From an uncultured Eubacteriales bacterium (lineage in GTDB: Bacteria > Bacillota > Clostridia > Oscillospirales > UMGS1783): a DNA stretch of 64,000 bases. The notes under the pieces were generated by a model. That model made no database searches and had not been told where the DNA came from. It saw only the letters and a program-made list of their open reading frames with translations. The stretch spans positions 1-64,000 of the forward strand of contig CAKSHC010000005.1 in assembly GCA_934456365.1 (NCBI GenBank), in the 5' to 3' direction. A program made the position numbers and the translations under genes. Each line of letters opens with the position of its first letter. Position 1 is the first letter of the stretch. Positions 1 through 8,852 of the stretch are shown here, in pieces.

Positions 1-80
1 AGGGTATAACCGCAATAAGAGCAGCATCCGTTTTCATCGGGCAGGAAGTTTGCTCCGCAGCTCGGACATTCTTTTTCAGT
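1..80 (-). pseudogene. C-terminal zinc-ribbon gene remnant
   Basis: Read on the minus strand from about position 80 to the window edge, one frame gives a convincing zinc ribbon: CPSCGANFLPDENG followed by CCSYCGY, that is CxxC ... CxxC. The same frame meets a stop (TGA, plus positions 84-86) immediately upstream and has no start codon, so the N-terminal part of the protein is missing. The break coincides with the place where the restriction-endonuclease coding sequence begins on the other strand. I read this as the remnant of a zinc-ribbon protein gene cut by an insertion or recombination. A chance reading or an assembly join are alternatives. Confidence 0.4.
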
Positions 81-1028
81 AACTCAAACGATCGTGGTCG
101 TGCATATGAATACGCTTGGATTAATGCACTCTATGATGCATTGAAGTCCGTGCGTAATACTGCTGTCATGCAAAACTCAAGTCTGGAGACCAACAAAAGA
201 GCGTGGACTGCAATTGACGAGGATTTACAAGAGCTGTTCGATTTATCTGCTACAGCAGCGGTTAATACTATACTCGAGTTAGAACCGCGCATGGCTGAAA
301 AAGATGAGGATCAACTTCTTCTTGAGTTTCAAAAAGATGAGGCTGGGACAAAAGGTGATGTTAGGGACATTGTAATTAGACACGATTCTATCAAATGGGA
401 AATTGGTCTGAGCATTAAGCATAACCACGAAGCGGTTAAGTACAGTCGTTTGAGTCACCGTTTGGATTTCGGAAAAGAGTGGTTTGATATTCCGTGTAGT
501 TCAGAATATTGGACTACTGTAAAGCCAATTTTCGACAGGTTGATAGCTGAAAAGAAAAACGGAGTTAAATGGTCTGAATTGAGTGACAAAGAGTCTGCCG
601 TATATATCCCGCTACTTAACGCATTTATCGACGAAGTAAAACGTTCTAATGAAACCGATCCCTCCATGCCGAGAAAAATGGTCGAGTATCTCATTGGAAC
701 AGATGATTATTATCAAGTTGTTAGTAGAGATGCAAAGCGATTAACTCTTATTCACACATTAAATATGCATGGAACCCTAAATAAGCCGAGCCGCGTGAAA
801 GTTTCCGCTATTACGGTTCCAATTATCGAGCTTCCGACGGAAATTGTAGCTCTCAAGTTTAAAACTGGAAGCGACAATACCGTTGAAATGTATCTTAATA
901 ACGGCTGGCAACTGAGCTTTAGAATTCATAATGCAAGCACAAAAGTTGAACCAAGTCTTAAATTTGATGTACAGTTTATCGGTATGTCGGTAACCGTTCT
1001 TAACATCGAATACAAGTGGAAGCAATAA
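3..1028 (+). CDS. HaeIII-family type II restriction endonuclease, 5' end abnormal
   Basis: The frame is open from the window edge. From about codon 26 it reads like a HaeIII-family (GGCC-cutting) enzyme: NDRGRAYEYAWINALYDAL at the N-terminus, then a PD-(D/E)xK-like core GDVRDIVI ... WEIGLSIKHNHEAVKYSRLS and LDFGKEWFDIPCS, typical of that family. The only usual start codon in frame is TTG at 141, which lies after the conserved N-terminal segment. Homology begins at about position 78, as if the native ATG had been replaced by unrelated DNA. Translation would then need a fusion to upstream sequence or would give an N-terminally shortened protein. The gene is markedly AT-rich compared with its neighbours, which suggests horizontal transfer. 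No cognate C5 methyltransferase is visible in the window, although GGCC is common in the surrounding DNA. The family call comes from recalled motifs, not a search. Confidence 0.7.
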   Translation, partial: GITAIRAASVFIGQEVCSAARTFFFSNSNDRGRAYEYAWINALYDALKSVRNTAVMQNSSLETNKRAWTAIDEDLQELFDLSATAAVNTILELEPRMAEKDEDQLLLEFQKDEAGTKGDVRDIVIRHDSIKWEIGLSIKHNHEAVKYSRLSHRLDFGKEWFDIPCSSEYWTTVKPIFDRLIAEKKNGVKWSELSDKESAVYIPLLNAFIDEVKRSNETDPSMPRKMVEYLIGTDDYYQVVSRDAKRLTLIHTLNMHGTLNKPSRVKVSAITVPIIELPTEIVALKFKTGSDNTVEMYLNNGWQLSFRIHNASTKVEPSLKFDVQFIGMSVTVLNIEYKWKQ

Positions 1029-1060
1029 AGTCATGTGCAATTAAAATCGAAATGTAGTTG

Positions 1061-1113
1061 TTTAACGATTACTCTCAGTGATTTAACGAATACGCAGACA
1101 ATTTAACGATTAC
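1061..1113. repeat. Three direct repeats TTTAACGA(T/A)TAC
   Basis: Copies lie at 1061-1072, 1082-1093 and 1102-1113, with a period of 20-21 bp (two helical turns). The first and third are identical and the middle one has one change. They lie in the noncoding DNA after the restriction gene. They could be an iteron-like protein-binding site or part of the terminal repeats of a lost insertion element. Function is unknown. Confidence 0.5.
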
Positions 1114-1150
1114 AACGGCTCATACCACCGAAACAAAGGTAAAACGCACA

Positions 1151-1185
1151 AAGCCCCGCTGCAGAATTGCTCTGCAGCGGGGCTT
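1151..1185 (+). terminator. Perfect 14-bp stem-loop downstream of the restriction gene
   Basis: Arms 1151-1164 and 1172-1185 (AAGCCCCGCTGCAG and its exact complement) surround a 7-nt loop. The stem is very stable but has only a short T-rich tail, so termination is likely but not certain. Confidence 0.55.
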
Positions 1186-1237
1186 GCTATATACGACAAC
1201 AGGCGAAAAGCCTTATTTCAAGCGGTTTTCGGGTATA

Positions 1238-1278
1238 GAAAAAGCCCACCGTAATTCTATCAAAATTACGGTGGACTT
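1238..1278 (-). terminator. Intrinsic terminator of tRNA-Ser
   Basis: On the minus strand, two nucleotides after the tRNA, a 15-bp stem (1264-1278 with 1242-1256, one mismatch) is followed by a run of Us. This is a classical rho-independent terminator for the tRNA transcript. Confidence 0.8.
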
Positions 1279-1279
1279 A

Positions 1280-1371
1280 TGGCGGAGAGAAAGGGATTCG
1301 AACCCTTGAACGGGTATTAACCGTTACACGATTTCCAGTCGTGCGCCTTAGACCAGCTCAGCCATCTCTCC
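1280..1371 (-). tRNA. tRNA-Ser (anticodon GGA)
   Basis: The minus strand folds as a long-variable-arm (class II) tRNA. The acceptor stem is GGAGAGA/TCTCTCC, the anticodon stem-loop CGACTGGAAATCG carries anticodon GGA, a variable arm follows, and the T loop is GGTTCGAATCC. The 3' CCA is encoded (plus positions 1280-1282). The anticodon reads UCC/UCU serine codons. It sits between the foreign-looking 5' end of the window and addA. tRNA genes are common integration sites, but no integrase or attachment repeat is visible here. Confidence 0.95.
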
Positions 1372-1393
1372 AGGATGAGCACATCCAAAGCGT

Positions 1394-1422
1394 ATTGTAC
1401 ACGAAACCGGGGCAAAATGCAA
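1394..1422 (-). promoter_or_regulatory. Promoter of tRNA-Ser
   Basis: On the minus strand TTGCAT (1417-1422), a 17-bp spacer and TACAAT (1394-1399) precede the tRNA by 22 bp. Confidence 0.65.
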
Positions 1423-1436
1423 GCTTTTTTTTCAAA

Positions 1437-4400
1437 TTATAGCACAATCTCTTTTCCGGCGGCAAACGACCAGATCTCCCGGCGGAGAACAGGGCGGCCG
1501 GTCAGGTCTTCCAGGGCCTGGGCGTAGAGCCGGAGCTGGGTTTCGTAGTTTGCGCGGTAGTAGGCTTCGTCGGCGGCGGAATCGGTTTTATAATCCACGA
1601 TCACCCAGCCGTCGTTTTCCTCATAAAATAGGTCGATCACCCCCTGCAGCAAAAGCTTTTCCTCGCCCGTGAGGGCGGGGTTGAAGCGGGAGGCGGGCAC
1701 GCGGGATAAGAAGCGGTATTCCCGCTCGACCCGGGGGGAGCGGCGGATGCGCGCGGCCAGGGCGCTTTGCAGGAAACGATCCACGCCAAAAAGGGGCAGG
1801 GCGGCCGCTTCCTCGGGGGTCAGGGTGCCGGCGCGCTGCAGGGCGGCAGCCTGTTCGGCGGCGCTTTCGCCGCCAAAGCGCAGGAACTGCATCAGCTTAT
1901 GCGTGGCGGTGCCGCGCTCGGCGGCGGTGAGCTTTTTCCCGAGAAATTCCGGGGGATCCAGCGAGACCCGGCGGGTCAGGACCAGTTCGGCGTCTTCGTC
2001 CATTTCGCGCAGGCCCTTGAGGTCCGAAACCGAAACCTTGGCCGGAACGCCCGCGAGCCCGGCGAAGGGATATTCATAATCCCAAAGCGCAAGGGAGGCG
2101 CGCTTGGCGGCCGCGGGCGCCGGCGCGGCGGCTTTTCTCTGCCCGCCGCGGGGGAGGGTGCGGTCCGAGAAGCGGATGGTCAGGCGGTACCCGTCGGTCG
2201 GGCCGCCCAGATAGCGGCGCACGCAGTCGGTGAGAAGCGCCTGTTCGCGGGCGCAGTCTTCGCCCTGCGGGTCGTAGCCGCGCGAGCGGAAATAGGCGCG
2301 CCCGTCCGGGTGGCGCAGAAGGCCGAGGAAGAGCAGGTCGCGCATGCTGCTGCAAAGTAGCACTTGCCCCGGGCGCACGGGGGAGCAATCCACCGCCTCG
2401 CGCAGCCAGCGCTGCTGCTCCTTATGGTCGTTTTTCTCCTCGGGACAGATGGCTTCGAGGTGCTCGGCGACCAAAAAGAGCTTTTCGCGGGCGCGGGTGG
2501 CGGCCACATACAAAAGCCGCATGGTTTCCTCCAGCTCGCCCTGGCTTTCGCTTTGGCGGATGAGCCGGTAGGGAAAATTCTTATAGGAAATGCGGCGCTT
2601 GAGGTCGCGCACCGAAAAGCCGACGCCGTAGTCCGGCGAGAGGAGGATGGAGGCGCTGCCGGCATTGCTTTGGGCGGAGCCGAGGTCGGTGAGGAAAACG
2701 AAGGGATATTCCAGCCCTTTGGCGGCGTGGATGGTCTGAATGGTCACAAAATCGCCCTTGGGGGCGGCGGTGGCCGCCTCCTGCGAGCGCTCCCTTTTGC
2801 TCAGGCGCTCCATATATTGCAAAAAGCCGTAGAGGCCGCGCAGGGAATTTTCTTCGTAGGCGCAGGCGTTTTGATAGATCAGGCGCAGGTTTTCGCGTCG
2901 GGCCGCGCCCTGGGACATGCCGCCCACGACCTCGAAGAGGGCGGTTTCGCTGTAGAGCTCGCCCAGAAGCCGGTAGACCGGCCAATGGCGGGCGCGGGCG
3001 CGGTAGCGCGCCAGGAAGGCCGCGGCGTCGACGGCGGGCGGCTCTTCGGAGCGGTTAAGACAGTCGAAGAGGGTGCCTCCGCCGTTTTCGCGCAGGTCGC
3101 AAAGCTCCTGCGCCGAGAAGCCGAAAATCGGGCTGCGCAGGGCGGCGGCCAGCGAAATATCGTAGAAGGGGTTGTCCACGGCGCGCAAAAAGGCCAGCAC
3201 AAAGCGGACCTCATAGTGGTCGAAGAGATCGTCGGCGCGGTTGCAGTAGGCGGGCAGGCCGGCATCCTCCAAAGCGCGCAGCAAAGCTTCACCGCGCCCG
3301 CCGCTCACCCGGCGCGACAGAATCGCCACATCGCTCAGGCGCATGGGGCGGGAGGCCTTCTGGCGCGGATCCCAGACGGTGCGCCCGCTTTCGAGCAGCT
3401 CGCAGATCCGCTCGGCGCAGACGCGCCCTTCGCGGTAGGCCGCCTCTTCCTCTTTGGTTTCATCGGGGGAGTAGAGGAGGAATTCCGTGTCGTAATCGCC
3501 CGGCGGATAGGCGAGGCCGGCGTAGGCGTATTGGTGGGCGTTGTAGTCCGCGCCGCCGCAGGAGCGGTGCATGATCTGGGAAAAGAGGGCGTTGACAAAG
3601 CCCAGAACGCCCTGCGAGGAGCGGAAGTTGCGGGTGAGATACTGCACCTGCGGGAAGTGGTCTTCTTCGGGCGAGAAGGAGGTCAGGCAATGGGCGAAAA
3701 GGTCGGGGCGGGCGCCGCGGAAGCGGTAGATGCTCTGCTTGAGGTCGCCCACGCAGAAAAGCCCCTGTCCGCCGCCGGACAGCGCCAGGAAAATGCGGTT
3801 CTGGAGCAGGTTGGTGTCCTGAAATTCGTCGATCAGGACCTCGGAGATGCCCTCTCCCGTTTTGCCGGAGCAGAGCTCGCGGGCGTATTCGCTCGGAGTG
3901 GAGAGGCCGGTTTCGGGATCGTAGCTTTCCTCCAGAAGCGCCAGCGCTTTGCGGTTGATCTCCTGGAAGGGGAGGGCGTTTTTGCGGGCGTACTGCTTTT
4001 GCAGGCAGGCGAAATAGCGCTCGGCCGCCGCCGTCAGCCCCCGCAGCAAGGAAAGGCTCAGCTCCCGCTGCTTTGTAAATTCTTCCTCCGACGGCAGGGC
4101 GCCATCATTCAGAATGGCTTTGGCGACATCGCGCGCCGAAATGACCCGGTTGATGGGCTGCCACACCTCCCGGAGCTCGGCGGCCTTTTTCCCGGTGGGG
4201 CTTAGCTTTCTTGCGTCGAGGAAGGGGAGGATCGGCTCGCCGCACCGCCCGGCCGCCACGGCCTTCTCCAGCGCTTCGGCCTCAAAGCAGCGCTGCTCCA
4301 CGATTTTTTCGGACAGCCCTTCGCCCTGCTCGGCGCACCGGCGCATAAAGGCGAAGGCGCCGCGCAGGCCGGAAAGGCGTTCGGCGGTCAGCCGCGCGCT

Positions 4401-5081
4401 TTCGCGCCCCCAGAGGCTATCCTGCGGGGTTTCCGCCTTTTCATACAGCGCGCTCCAGGCCGCCAGGCTTTCGAGGGGGGTGGGGTCGTTTTCCAGCTTT
4501 CCGAAAAACCGGAGCAGCTGGGCGAGGAAGCTCTCGTCGTCCCGATCGCCGGAGAAGCAGTCGACGCAGGCGAGGAAATCCTCGTCGCCCGCTTCGTAGA
4601 GGGCTTCCATGGCCTCGGTGGCCGCCGCTTCGCGGCACAGCTCCCACTCGCCGCCCTGCAGGATCCGGAAATCCGGCGCGAGGCCGAGCTTTTGGAAGTT
4701 GCGGCGCAGGAGGTTGGTGCAGAAGGAATCCATGGTGGAGATCCGGGCCTGCGGCAAAAGCACGAGCTGGCGCGCCAGATGCTCTTTTTGCGCGGGATCG
4801 GTTTCCTGCTTTAGGGCGCCGCGCAGCTCTCGGGCGATGCGGGCGCGCATTTCCGCGGCGGCGGCGCGGGTGAAGGTGACGATCAGAAGCTCGGAAACCG
4901 AGGCTCCCTCTGCGAGCCGCTCGACCACCCGGCGGGTGAGCACCGTGGTCTTGCCGGCGCCGGCCGAGGCGCTGAGCAGAAGCTGGCCGCCGCGGGTGGA
5001 CACGGCGCGCGCCTGTTCGTCGGTCAGGCCTCCTTTTTCCTCGGGGACGACCTTAAATTGCGGAAGTTTCTGCTCCGGCAC
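1437..5081 (-). CDS. addA: AddA, ATP-dependent helicase/nuclease subunit A
   Basis: This is the helicase and 3'-strand nuclease subunit of the AddAB enzyme, which resects DNA double-strand ends and loads RecA in Bacillota. The 1214-residue protein has the family's usual length. It shows a UvrD-type Walker A (SASAGAGKTTVLTRR, about residues 37-51), Walker B VLIDEFQDTN near 415, the UvrD motif TIHAAKGLEYPFVFL, LLYVAATRAREKLF, and a C-terminal RecB-like nuclease core GVIDLFYEENDGWVIVDYKTD near 1150. Its start overlaps the end of addB by 29 bp, so the two are translated from one transcript. No terminator is obvious between its stop and the tRNA promoter. Confidence 0.95.
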   Translation of the reverse strand: MPEQKLPQFKVVPEEKGGLTDEQARAVSTRGGQLLLSASAGAGKTTVLTRRVVERLAEGASVSELLIVTFTRAAAAEMRARIARELRGALKQETDPAQKEHLARQLVLLPQARISTMDSFCTNLLRRNFQKLGLAPDFRILQGGEWELCREAAATEAMEALYEAGDEDFLACVDCFSGDRDDESFLAQLLRFFGKLENDPTPLESLAAWSALYEKAETPQDSLWGRESARLTAERLSGLRGAFAFMRRCAEQGEGLSEKIVEQRCFEAEALEKAVAAGRCGEPILPFLDARKLSPTGKKAAELREVWQPINRVISARDVAKAILNDGALPSEEEFTKQRELSLSLLRGLTAAAERYFACLQKQYARKNALPFQEINRKALALLEESYDPETGLSTPSEYARELCSGKTGEGISEVLIDEFQDTNLLQNRIFLALSGGGQGLFCVGDLKQSIYRFRGARPDLFAHCLTSFSPEEDHFPQVQYLTRNFRSSQGVLGFVNALFSQIMHRSCGGADYNAHQYAYAGLAYPPGDYDTEFLLYSPDETKEEEAAYREGRVCAERICELLESGRTVWDPRQKASRPMRLSDVAILSRRVSGGRGEALLRALEDAGLPAYCNRADDLFDHYEVRFVLAFLRAVDNPFYDISLAAALRSPIFGFSAQELCDLRENGGGTLFDCLNRSEEPPAVDAAAFLARYRARARHWPVYRLLGELYSETALFEVVGGMSQGAARRENLRLIYQNACAYEENSLRGLYGFLQYMERLSKRERSQEAATAAPKGDFVTIQTIHAAKGLEYPFVFLTDLGSAQSNAGSASILLSPDYGVGFSVRDLKRRISYKNFPYRLIRQSESQGELEETMRLLYVAATRAREKLFLVAEHLEAICPEEKNDHKEQQRWLREAVDCSPVRPGQVLLCSSMRDLLFLGLLRHPDGRAYFRSRGYDPQGEDCAREQALLTDCVRRYLGGPTDGYRLTIRFSDRTLPRGGQRKAAAPAPAAAKRASLALWDYEYPFAGLAGVPAKVSVSDLKGLREMDEDAELVLTRRVSLDPPEFLGKKLTAAERGTATHKLMQFLRFGGESAAEQAAALQRAGTLTPEEAAALPLFGVDRFLQSALAARIRRSPRVEREYRFLSRVPASRFNPALTGEEKLLLQGVIDLFYEENDGWVIVDYKTDSAADEAYYRANYETQLRLYAQALEDLTGRPVLRREIWSFAAGKEIVL

Positions 5082-8000
5082 GCTCTTTTGCCTCCTCTTT
5101 CAGACTTTGAATCTCTTGTTTGTTTTTCCTGCGGGAAAACCGGCCTTTTCGTTCGTGGGCGCAGATATCGGCGTATTCGCAGAACTGACAGACCTTTTCC
5201 TCCAGCGGGTTGGGGGTGACCTCGCCGGCGATCAGCTCTTCGCAGAGCTCGGCGGCGACCGCTTCCACCTGCCGGAACAGAACCGAGAAATCCTCCTCGC
5301 TCTTGCGGGGGGCATTGCCGGTTCCGGGATAGGAGCCCATGGCCGCCAAAACGGCGGGATCGTCGATCAGCAGCCCGGAGGGGCGCTCGGCGTCGAGGCG
5401 GGTTTTCTCAAGCTTCTGCGGATCGAGGGGCTTGCCGTCTTCCACGTCTGCGATCGCCATCTGCGCCGGGTAGTAGAGCACCCCGGCGGGGTGCAGGGAG
5501 AGCCCGTAGCGCTTTTGCCCGTGGGTGAGCAGGGAAAGGAGGTAGATCAGCATCTGCAGGTTTTCGCCGTTGTAGAGATCGTCTTCGCTGAGCTTTTTGG
5601 CGCCGGTTTTGTAGTCCACCACGCGCAGATAGGTTTCGCCGCCGCGGGTGAAGGCGTCCACCCGGTCCACCGTTCCCTCCAGGCGCAGCTTTCCGCCGGG
5701 GAAGGTCAGCTCGCAGGGCTCGATCTCGCCGTCGAGGCCGACGCGCAGCTCGCAGTCGACCGGGGCGAAGGCCGATTCGGCAAATTCGCGGCACAGCCGG
5801 TCCACCAGGTCGCGCAGCACCTCCCGCAGCCGGGAGGCCAGATAGCGAAAACGCGCCGAGCGCTCGGCATAGCCCATTTTTTCGGTCAGGTATCGGTCGA
5901 TCTGCTCGTCCAGCCGCGCCAGCACCGTTTCGCGGTCTTCCTTCCAGGGGGGTGTTTGCCCCTCCCCGGTGCAGGAGCTCAGGATTTTCTCCAGCATTTC
6001 GTGGACGAAGCTCCCCGCCGTGTTGGCCTGCATTTTTCCGGAGGGAAGGGGTTTGAGATGGAGGGTGTAGCGGCAGAAGTGGCGGAAGCGGCAGGAATTG
6101 AGCGTTTCGAGCCGGGTGGGGGAGAAGGAAAGCCCGTCGGCCTGCGCCAGCCGACTCATCTTCTGCGACACGGCCTGATCCTCCTTCCCGATCGTCTGCG
6201 CCCGCCGGATGCGGGAGATGGCGGCGGCATAAGCGGGGATTTCTTCAAAATAATGCAGAAGCTCCTCGTCGCGCAGTCCGCCGCGCACCAGCTCGCGAAA
6301 GCCCGCCGCCCGATCCTCGGGGGCGGGGGGATCGCTTTCGATCGTTTCAAAGCCCAGCGCCTCGCGCACGGCCTCAAAAAACAGCGAGGGCTGCTGTTCT
6401 TCCTTTTGCCCGGCGATCTGCGGGCGCGACAGGAAAAGCCTCTCCTCACAGAGGGAGAGGGCGTTCCAGAAGAGGAACCATTCGTCCTGCGCACGCTCGA
6501 AGGCCGTTTCGTCCAGATCCAGCCCGGCGCGGGTCAGGTAGTCGCGCTCGGCGTCGCCCAGAAGGCCTTGGCCGGGATCGGCGGCGGGGAAAACGCCCTC
6601 GTTGAGCCCGAGCAGGAACACGCAGCGCCGCGGCAGCGAGCGCAGGTGCTCGGCGTCGCCGAAGAGCACCTGATCCACCGCCGTGGGGATGCGCCCCAGA
6701 TCGAAGGCGGAGAGGGCGGTTTCCCACAGGCTGGCAAACCGCTCCGGGGAGGAGGGGGCGTCTTTGGCGGCGGTGCAGAGGGCGTCCATCGCCCGGCAGA
6801 GCATCTGCCAGCTCTGCACCGTTTCCTGCGCGCCGGCGCTTTCGTTTGCCGCGTCGAGGCGAGCGGCCTCCGCTTCGAGGCGCTCGGGAACGCCGGTGGC
6901 GCACAGGTATTCATAAAGGGCGCAGCAGGCGTCTTCCACGGTGCCGCGCAGCCCCTTTTTGAGGGGCTCGATCGGGTCCATCACCAGGCGGCGGGCGGCG
7001 TTGAGTGCGGCGAGGTTTTGTTCGGTCTGCTCGGTGCGGGGGGCGAAGCCCTCCGGGTTGTCGGTCAGGTCGCGCGTCCACTGCCAGCTCTGCACCGGCC
7101 AGACGGCGCAGTAGCGCTCCAGCGCCGCGATCTCGGCGGGAGAGAGGGGGGTGAGCCCCGTTTTGAGGTGGGTCATCACATCTTCGGAATCAAACTCGCC
7201 CCGCGCGATGGCGAGCGCCGTTTGGACATAAAGGGGCAGGGGCATGGCGGTCAGAGGGGTGCGCTGATCCGAAAAGACGGGGATTCCATGCTCGGCAAAA
7301 ACCGTGGCCACTACATTGCGGTAGTCGCTTTCGCGGCGGCAGATCACGGCCATATCCCCAAAGCGCAGCCCTTCGCGCAAAAGGGCGCGGATCTTTGCCG
7401 CGCAGGCTTCGGCTTCGTCGTACACATCGCCGCACAGGCGCAGCGAAACGGCCTCGCGGCTGCCGGAAAAGGGAGGGGCGGATCGCTCGAACAGGTGGTT
7501 TTTCAGGTAGCTGAGCGCGGGCTCCGTTTCCGGCTCGGCGATCTCTTCGCAGAGGATTTTCGTTCCGGCGCGCTCGGCGGCGCGGCAGAGATTCTCGCGG
7601 GTGCGGGCGCTTTTGGCGCAAAGGGCTTCGCGCCCTTCGGCGGCCCGGGGAGCAGGGAGGGCGACGGTCAGGTCGCTGCAGCGCAGCAGCGCTTCCAGCA
7701 GGGCATATTCCGAGGGAGCGAAGGAATAGAAGCCGTCGGCGAAAAGGGGGATCCCCTCCAGCACATTCTGCCCGCGCAGCAGGGCGCGGGCTTCCTCGCC
7801 GACCTCGCCGCCGAGGTTGGCTTCGTCCAGCCGGGCGCGGTAGGCTCCCAAGATGGCGGCCAGCTCGCCGATCCGGCGGGCGAGGGGGGCGGAGTCGTCC
7901 GCGGTGGCCTCCTCCAGGCGCTCGGGCGGGCACATCAGCCGGGAGAGCTCCTCGTCGAGCTCTAAAAGCTCGCGGATCATCCCCGGCGTGAGGGCGGCCG

Positions 8001-8316
8001 AGGCGAAGATCTGCAGGGAGGGCTGCGTTTCGTAAAAAGCGCGCGCCATGAAAACCGCCCGGGCGGCCTTGTCGGGTCGGCGGTCGTAGGGGCGGGCGCA
8101 GGAGATCAGGATCCGGCGTTCAAGACGCTTGAAGCTCAGAACCTCGCTCGCGCCCCCGAGGCCGCGGATCCCCTCGGCCAGAAGACGCTCTTCGGCGTGG
8201 ACGGTAAACTGCTCGGGAACCAGCAGAATGGCCGCTTCGCCGGAGCGGACGCGCTCGGCGAAGGCCGCGTAAAGCCGGTCGCGCGCGCCTTTTTCGCCCT
8301 GCAAAAGATGAAGCAT
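5053..8316 (-). CDS. addB: AddB, ATP-dependent nuclease subunit B
   Basis: This is the partner of AddA: an inactivated helicase-like N-terminus plus a C-terminal 5'-strand nuclease domain that carries a 4Fe-4S cluster. The protein of 1087 residues shows VVDYKTGAKKLSEDDLYNG for the RecB-type nuclease active site. The expected cluster cysteines are present: one in LETLNSCRFRHFC and three in CQFCEYADIC near the C-terminus. The ATG at 8316 is preceded by GGAGGG. It is the first gene of the addBA operon and is driven by the promoter at 8341-8369. Confidence 0.94.
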   Translation of the reverse strand: MLHLLQGEKGARDRLYAAFAERVRSGEAAILLVPEQFTVHAEERLLAEGIRGLGGASEVLSFKRLERRILISCARPYDRRPDKAARAVFMARAFYETQPSLQIFASAALTPGMIRELLELDEELSRLMCPPERLEEATADDSAPLARRIGELAAILGAYRARLDEANLGGEVGEEARALLRGQNVLEGIPLFADGFYSFAPSEYALLEALLRCSDLTVALPAPRAAEGREALCAKSARTRENLCRAAERAGTKILCEEIAEPETEPALSYLKNHLFERSAPPFSGSREAVSLRLCGDVYDEAEACAAKIRALLREGLRFGDMAVICRRESDYRNVVATVFAEHGIPVFSDQRTPLTAMPLPLYVQTALAIARGEFDSEDVMTHLKTGLTPLSPAEIAALERYCAVWPVQSWQWTRDLTDNPEGFAPRTEQTEQNLAALNAARRLVMDPIEPLKKGLRGTVEDACCALYEYLCATGVPERLEAEAARLDAANESAGAQETVQSWQMLCRAMDALCTAAKDAPSSPERFASLWETALSAFDLGRIPTAVDQVLFGDAEHLRSLPRRCVFLLGLNEGVFPAADPGQGLLGDAERDYLTRAGLDLDETAFERAQDEWFLFWNALSLCEERLFLSRPQIAGQKEEQQPSLFFEAVREALGFETIESDPPAPEDRAAGFRELVRGGLRDEELLHYFEEIPAYAAAISRIRRAQTIGKEDQAVSQKMSRLAQADGLSFSPTRLETLNSCRFRHFCRYTLHLKPLPSGKMQANTAGSFVHEMLEKILSSCTGEGQTPPWKEDRETVLARLDEQIDRYLTEKMGYAERSARFRYLASRLREVLRDLVDRLCREFAESAFAPVDCELRVGLDGEIEPCELTFPGGKLRLEGTVDRVDAFTRGGETYLRVVDYKTGAKKLSEDDLYNGENLQMLIYLLSLLTHGQKRYGLSLHPAGVLYYPAQMAIADVEDGKPLDPQKLEKTRLDAERPSGLLIDDPAVLAAMGSYPGTGNAPRKSEEDFSVLFRQVEAVAAELCEELIAGEVTPNPLEEKVCQFCEYADICAHERKGRFSRRKNKQEIQSLKEEAKERAGAETSAI

Positions 8317-8340
8317 GGCTTTCCCTCCGTTTCTTTTTTT

Positions 8341-8400
8341 ATTATAGCCGGATTTTTTCCCGGTTTCAACCTTGAAAATTCCGGCGGGGTTTGGTATACT
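8341..8400. promoter_or_regulatory. Back-to-back divergent promoters for addBA and tsaE
   Basis: Minus strand: TTGAAA (8364-8369), 17 bp, TATAAT (8341-8346), reading into addB. Plus strand: TTGAAA (8372-8377), 17 bp, TATACT (8395-8400), reading into tsaE. The two -35 boxes are 2 bp apart, so the promoters probably interfere or are co-regulated. Confidence 0.75.
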
Positions 8401-8432
8401 GGTTCTCGAAAAATGCGAGAGGGAGGGTTTTC

Positions 8433-8852
8433 GTGGAGTTTCTGTCGAAAAGTGAAGCCGACACCAGGGCCTTTGCGGCCCGGCTGGCGAAGTCTTTGCC
8501 CCGCGGTTCCTTCCTGGCGCTGCGCGGCGGGCTGGGCGCCGGCAAAACCTGCTTTGTCTCGGCGCTGGCCGAGGCTTTCGGCTGTTTGGATCCCGTTTCC
8601 TCGCCGACCTTCGCGATCGTGAATCTGTATCGTGGGGAAAGGCCTTTGGCGCATTTTGATCTGTATCGCATCACAGTCGACCAGCTGGAGGATACCGGAT
8701 TTTTCGACTATCTCGATCAGGGTGTGGATATCGCCTGCGAGTGGAGCGAAAACATTCCGGAGGATCTTCCCGATTCCGCTTTCATCGTGACCATCGAAAA
8801 GGGCCCCGGCGAAACCGACCGGCGGATCTCCGTTTCGGGAGGTGCGCGATGA
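8433..8852 (+). CDS. tsaE: TsaE, tRNA threonylcarbamoyladenosine synthesis ATPase
   Basis: TsaE is the small P-loop ATPase that works with TsaB and TsaD to make t6A37 on tRNAs reading ANN codons. The 139-residue protein carries Walker A LRGGLGAGKTCF and the family motifs SSPTFAIVNLY and HFDLYRI. I chose GTG 8433 because GGGAGGG lies just upstream. A longer frame starting at 8391 would begin inside the -10 region of the promoter at 8372-8400. The stop overlaps the tsaB start (ATGA). Confidence 0.93.
   Translation: MEFLSKSEADTRAFAARLAKSLPRGSFLALRGGLGAGKTCFVSALAEAFGCLDPVSSPTFAIVNLYRGERPLAHFDLYRITVDQLEDTGFFDYLDQGVDIACEWSENIPEDLPDSAFIVTIEKGPGETDRRISVSGGAR

Noticed and set aside
1669..8035. Long plus-strand open frames across addA and addB (for example 2364-4205 and 4609-7965)
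   Set aside because: They are antisense shadows caused by high GC; their translations are low-complexity Ala/Gly/Arg/Gln-rich, lack motifs, and the minus-strand genes explain the region fully.
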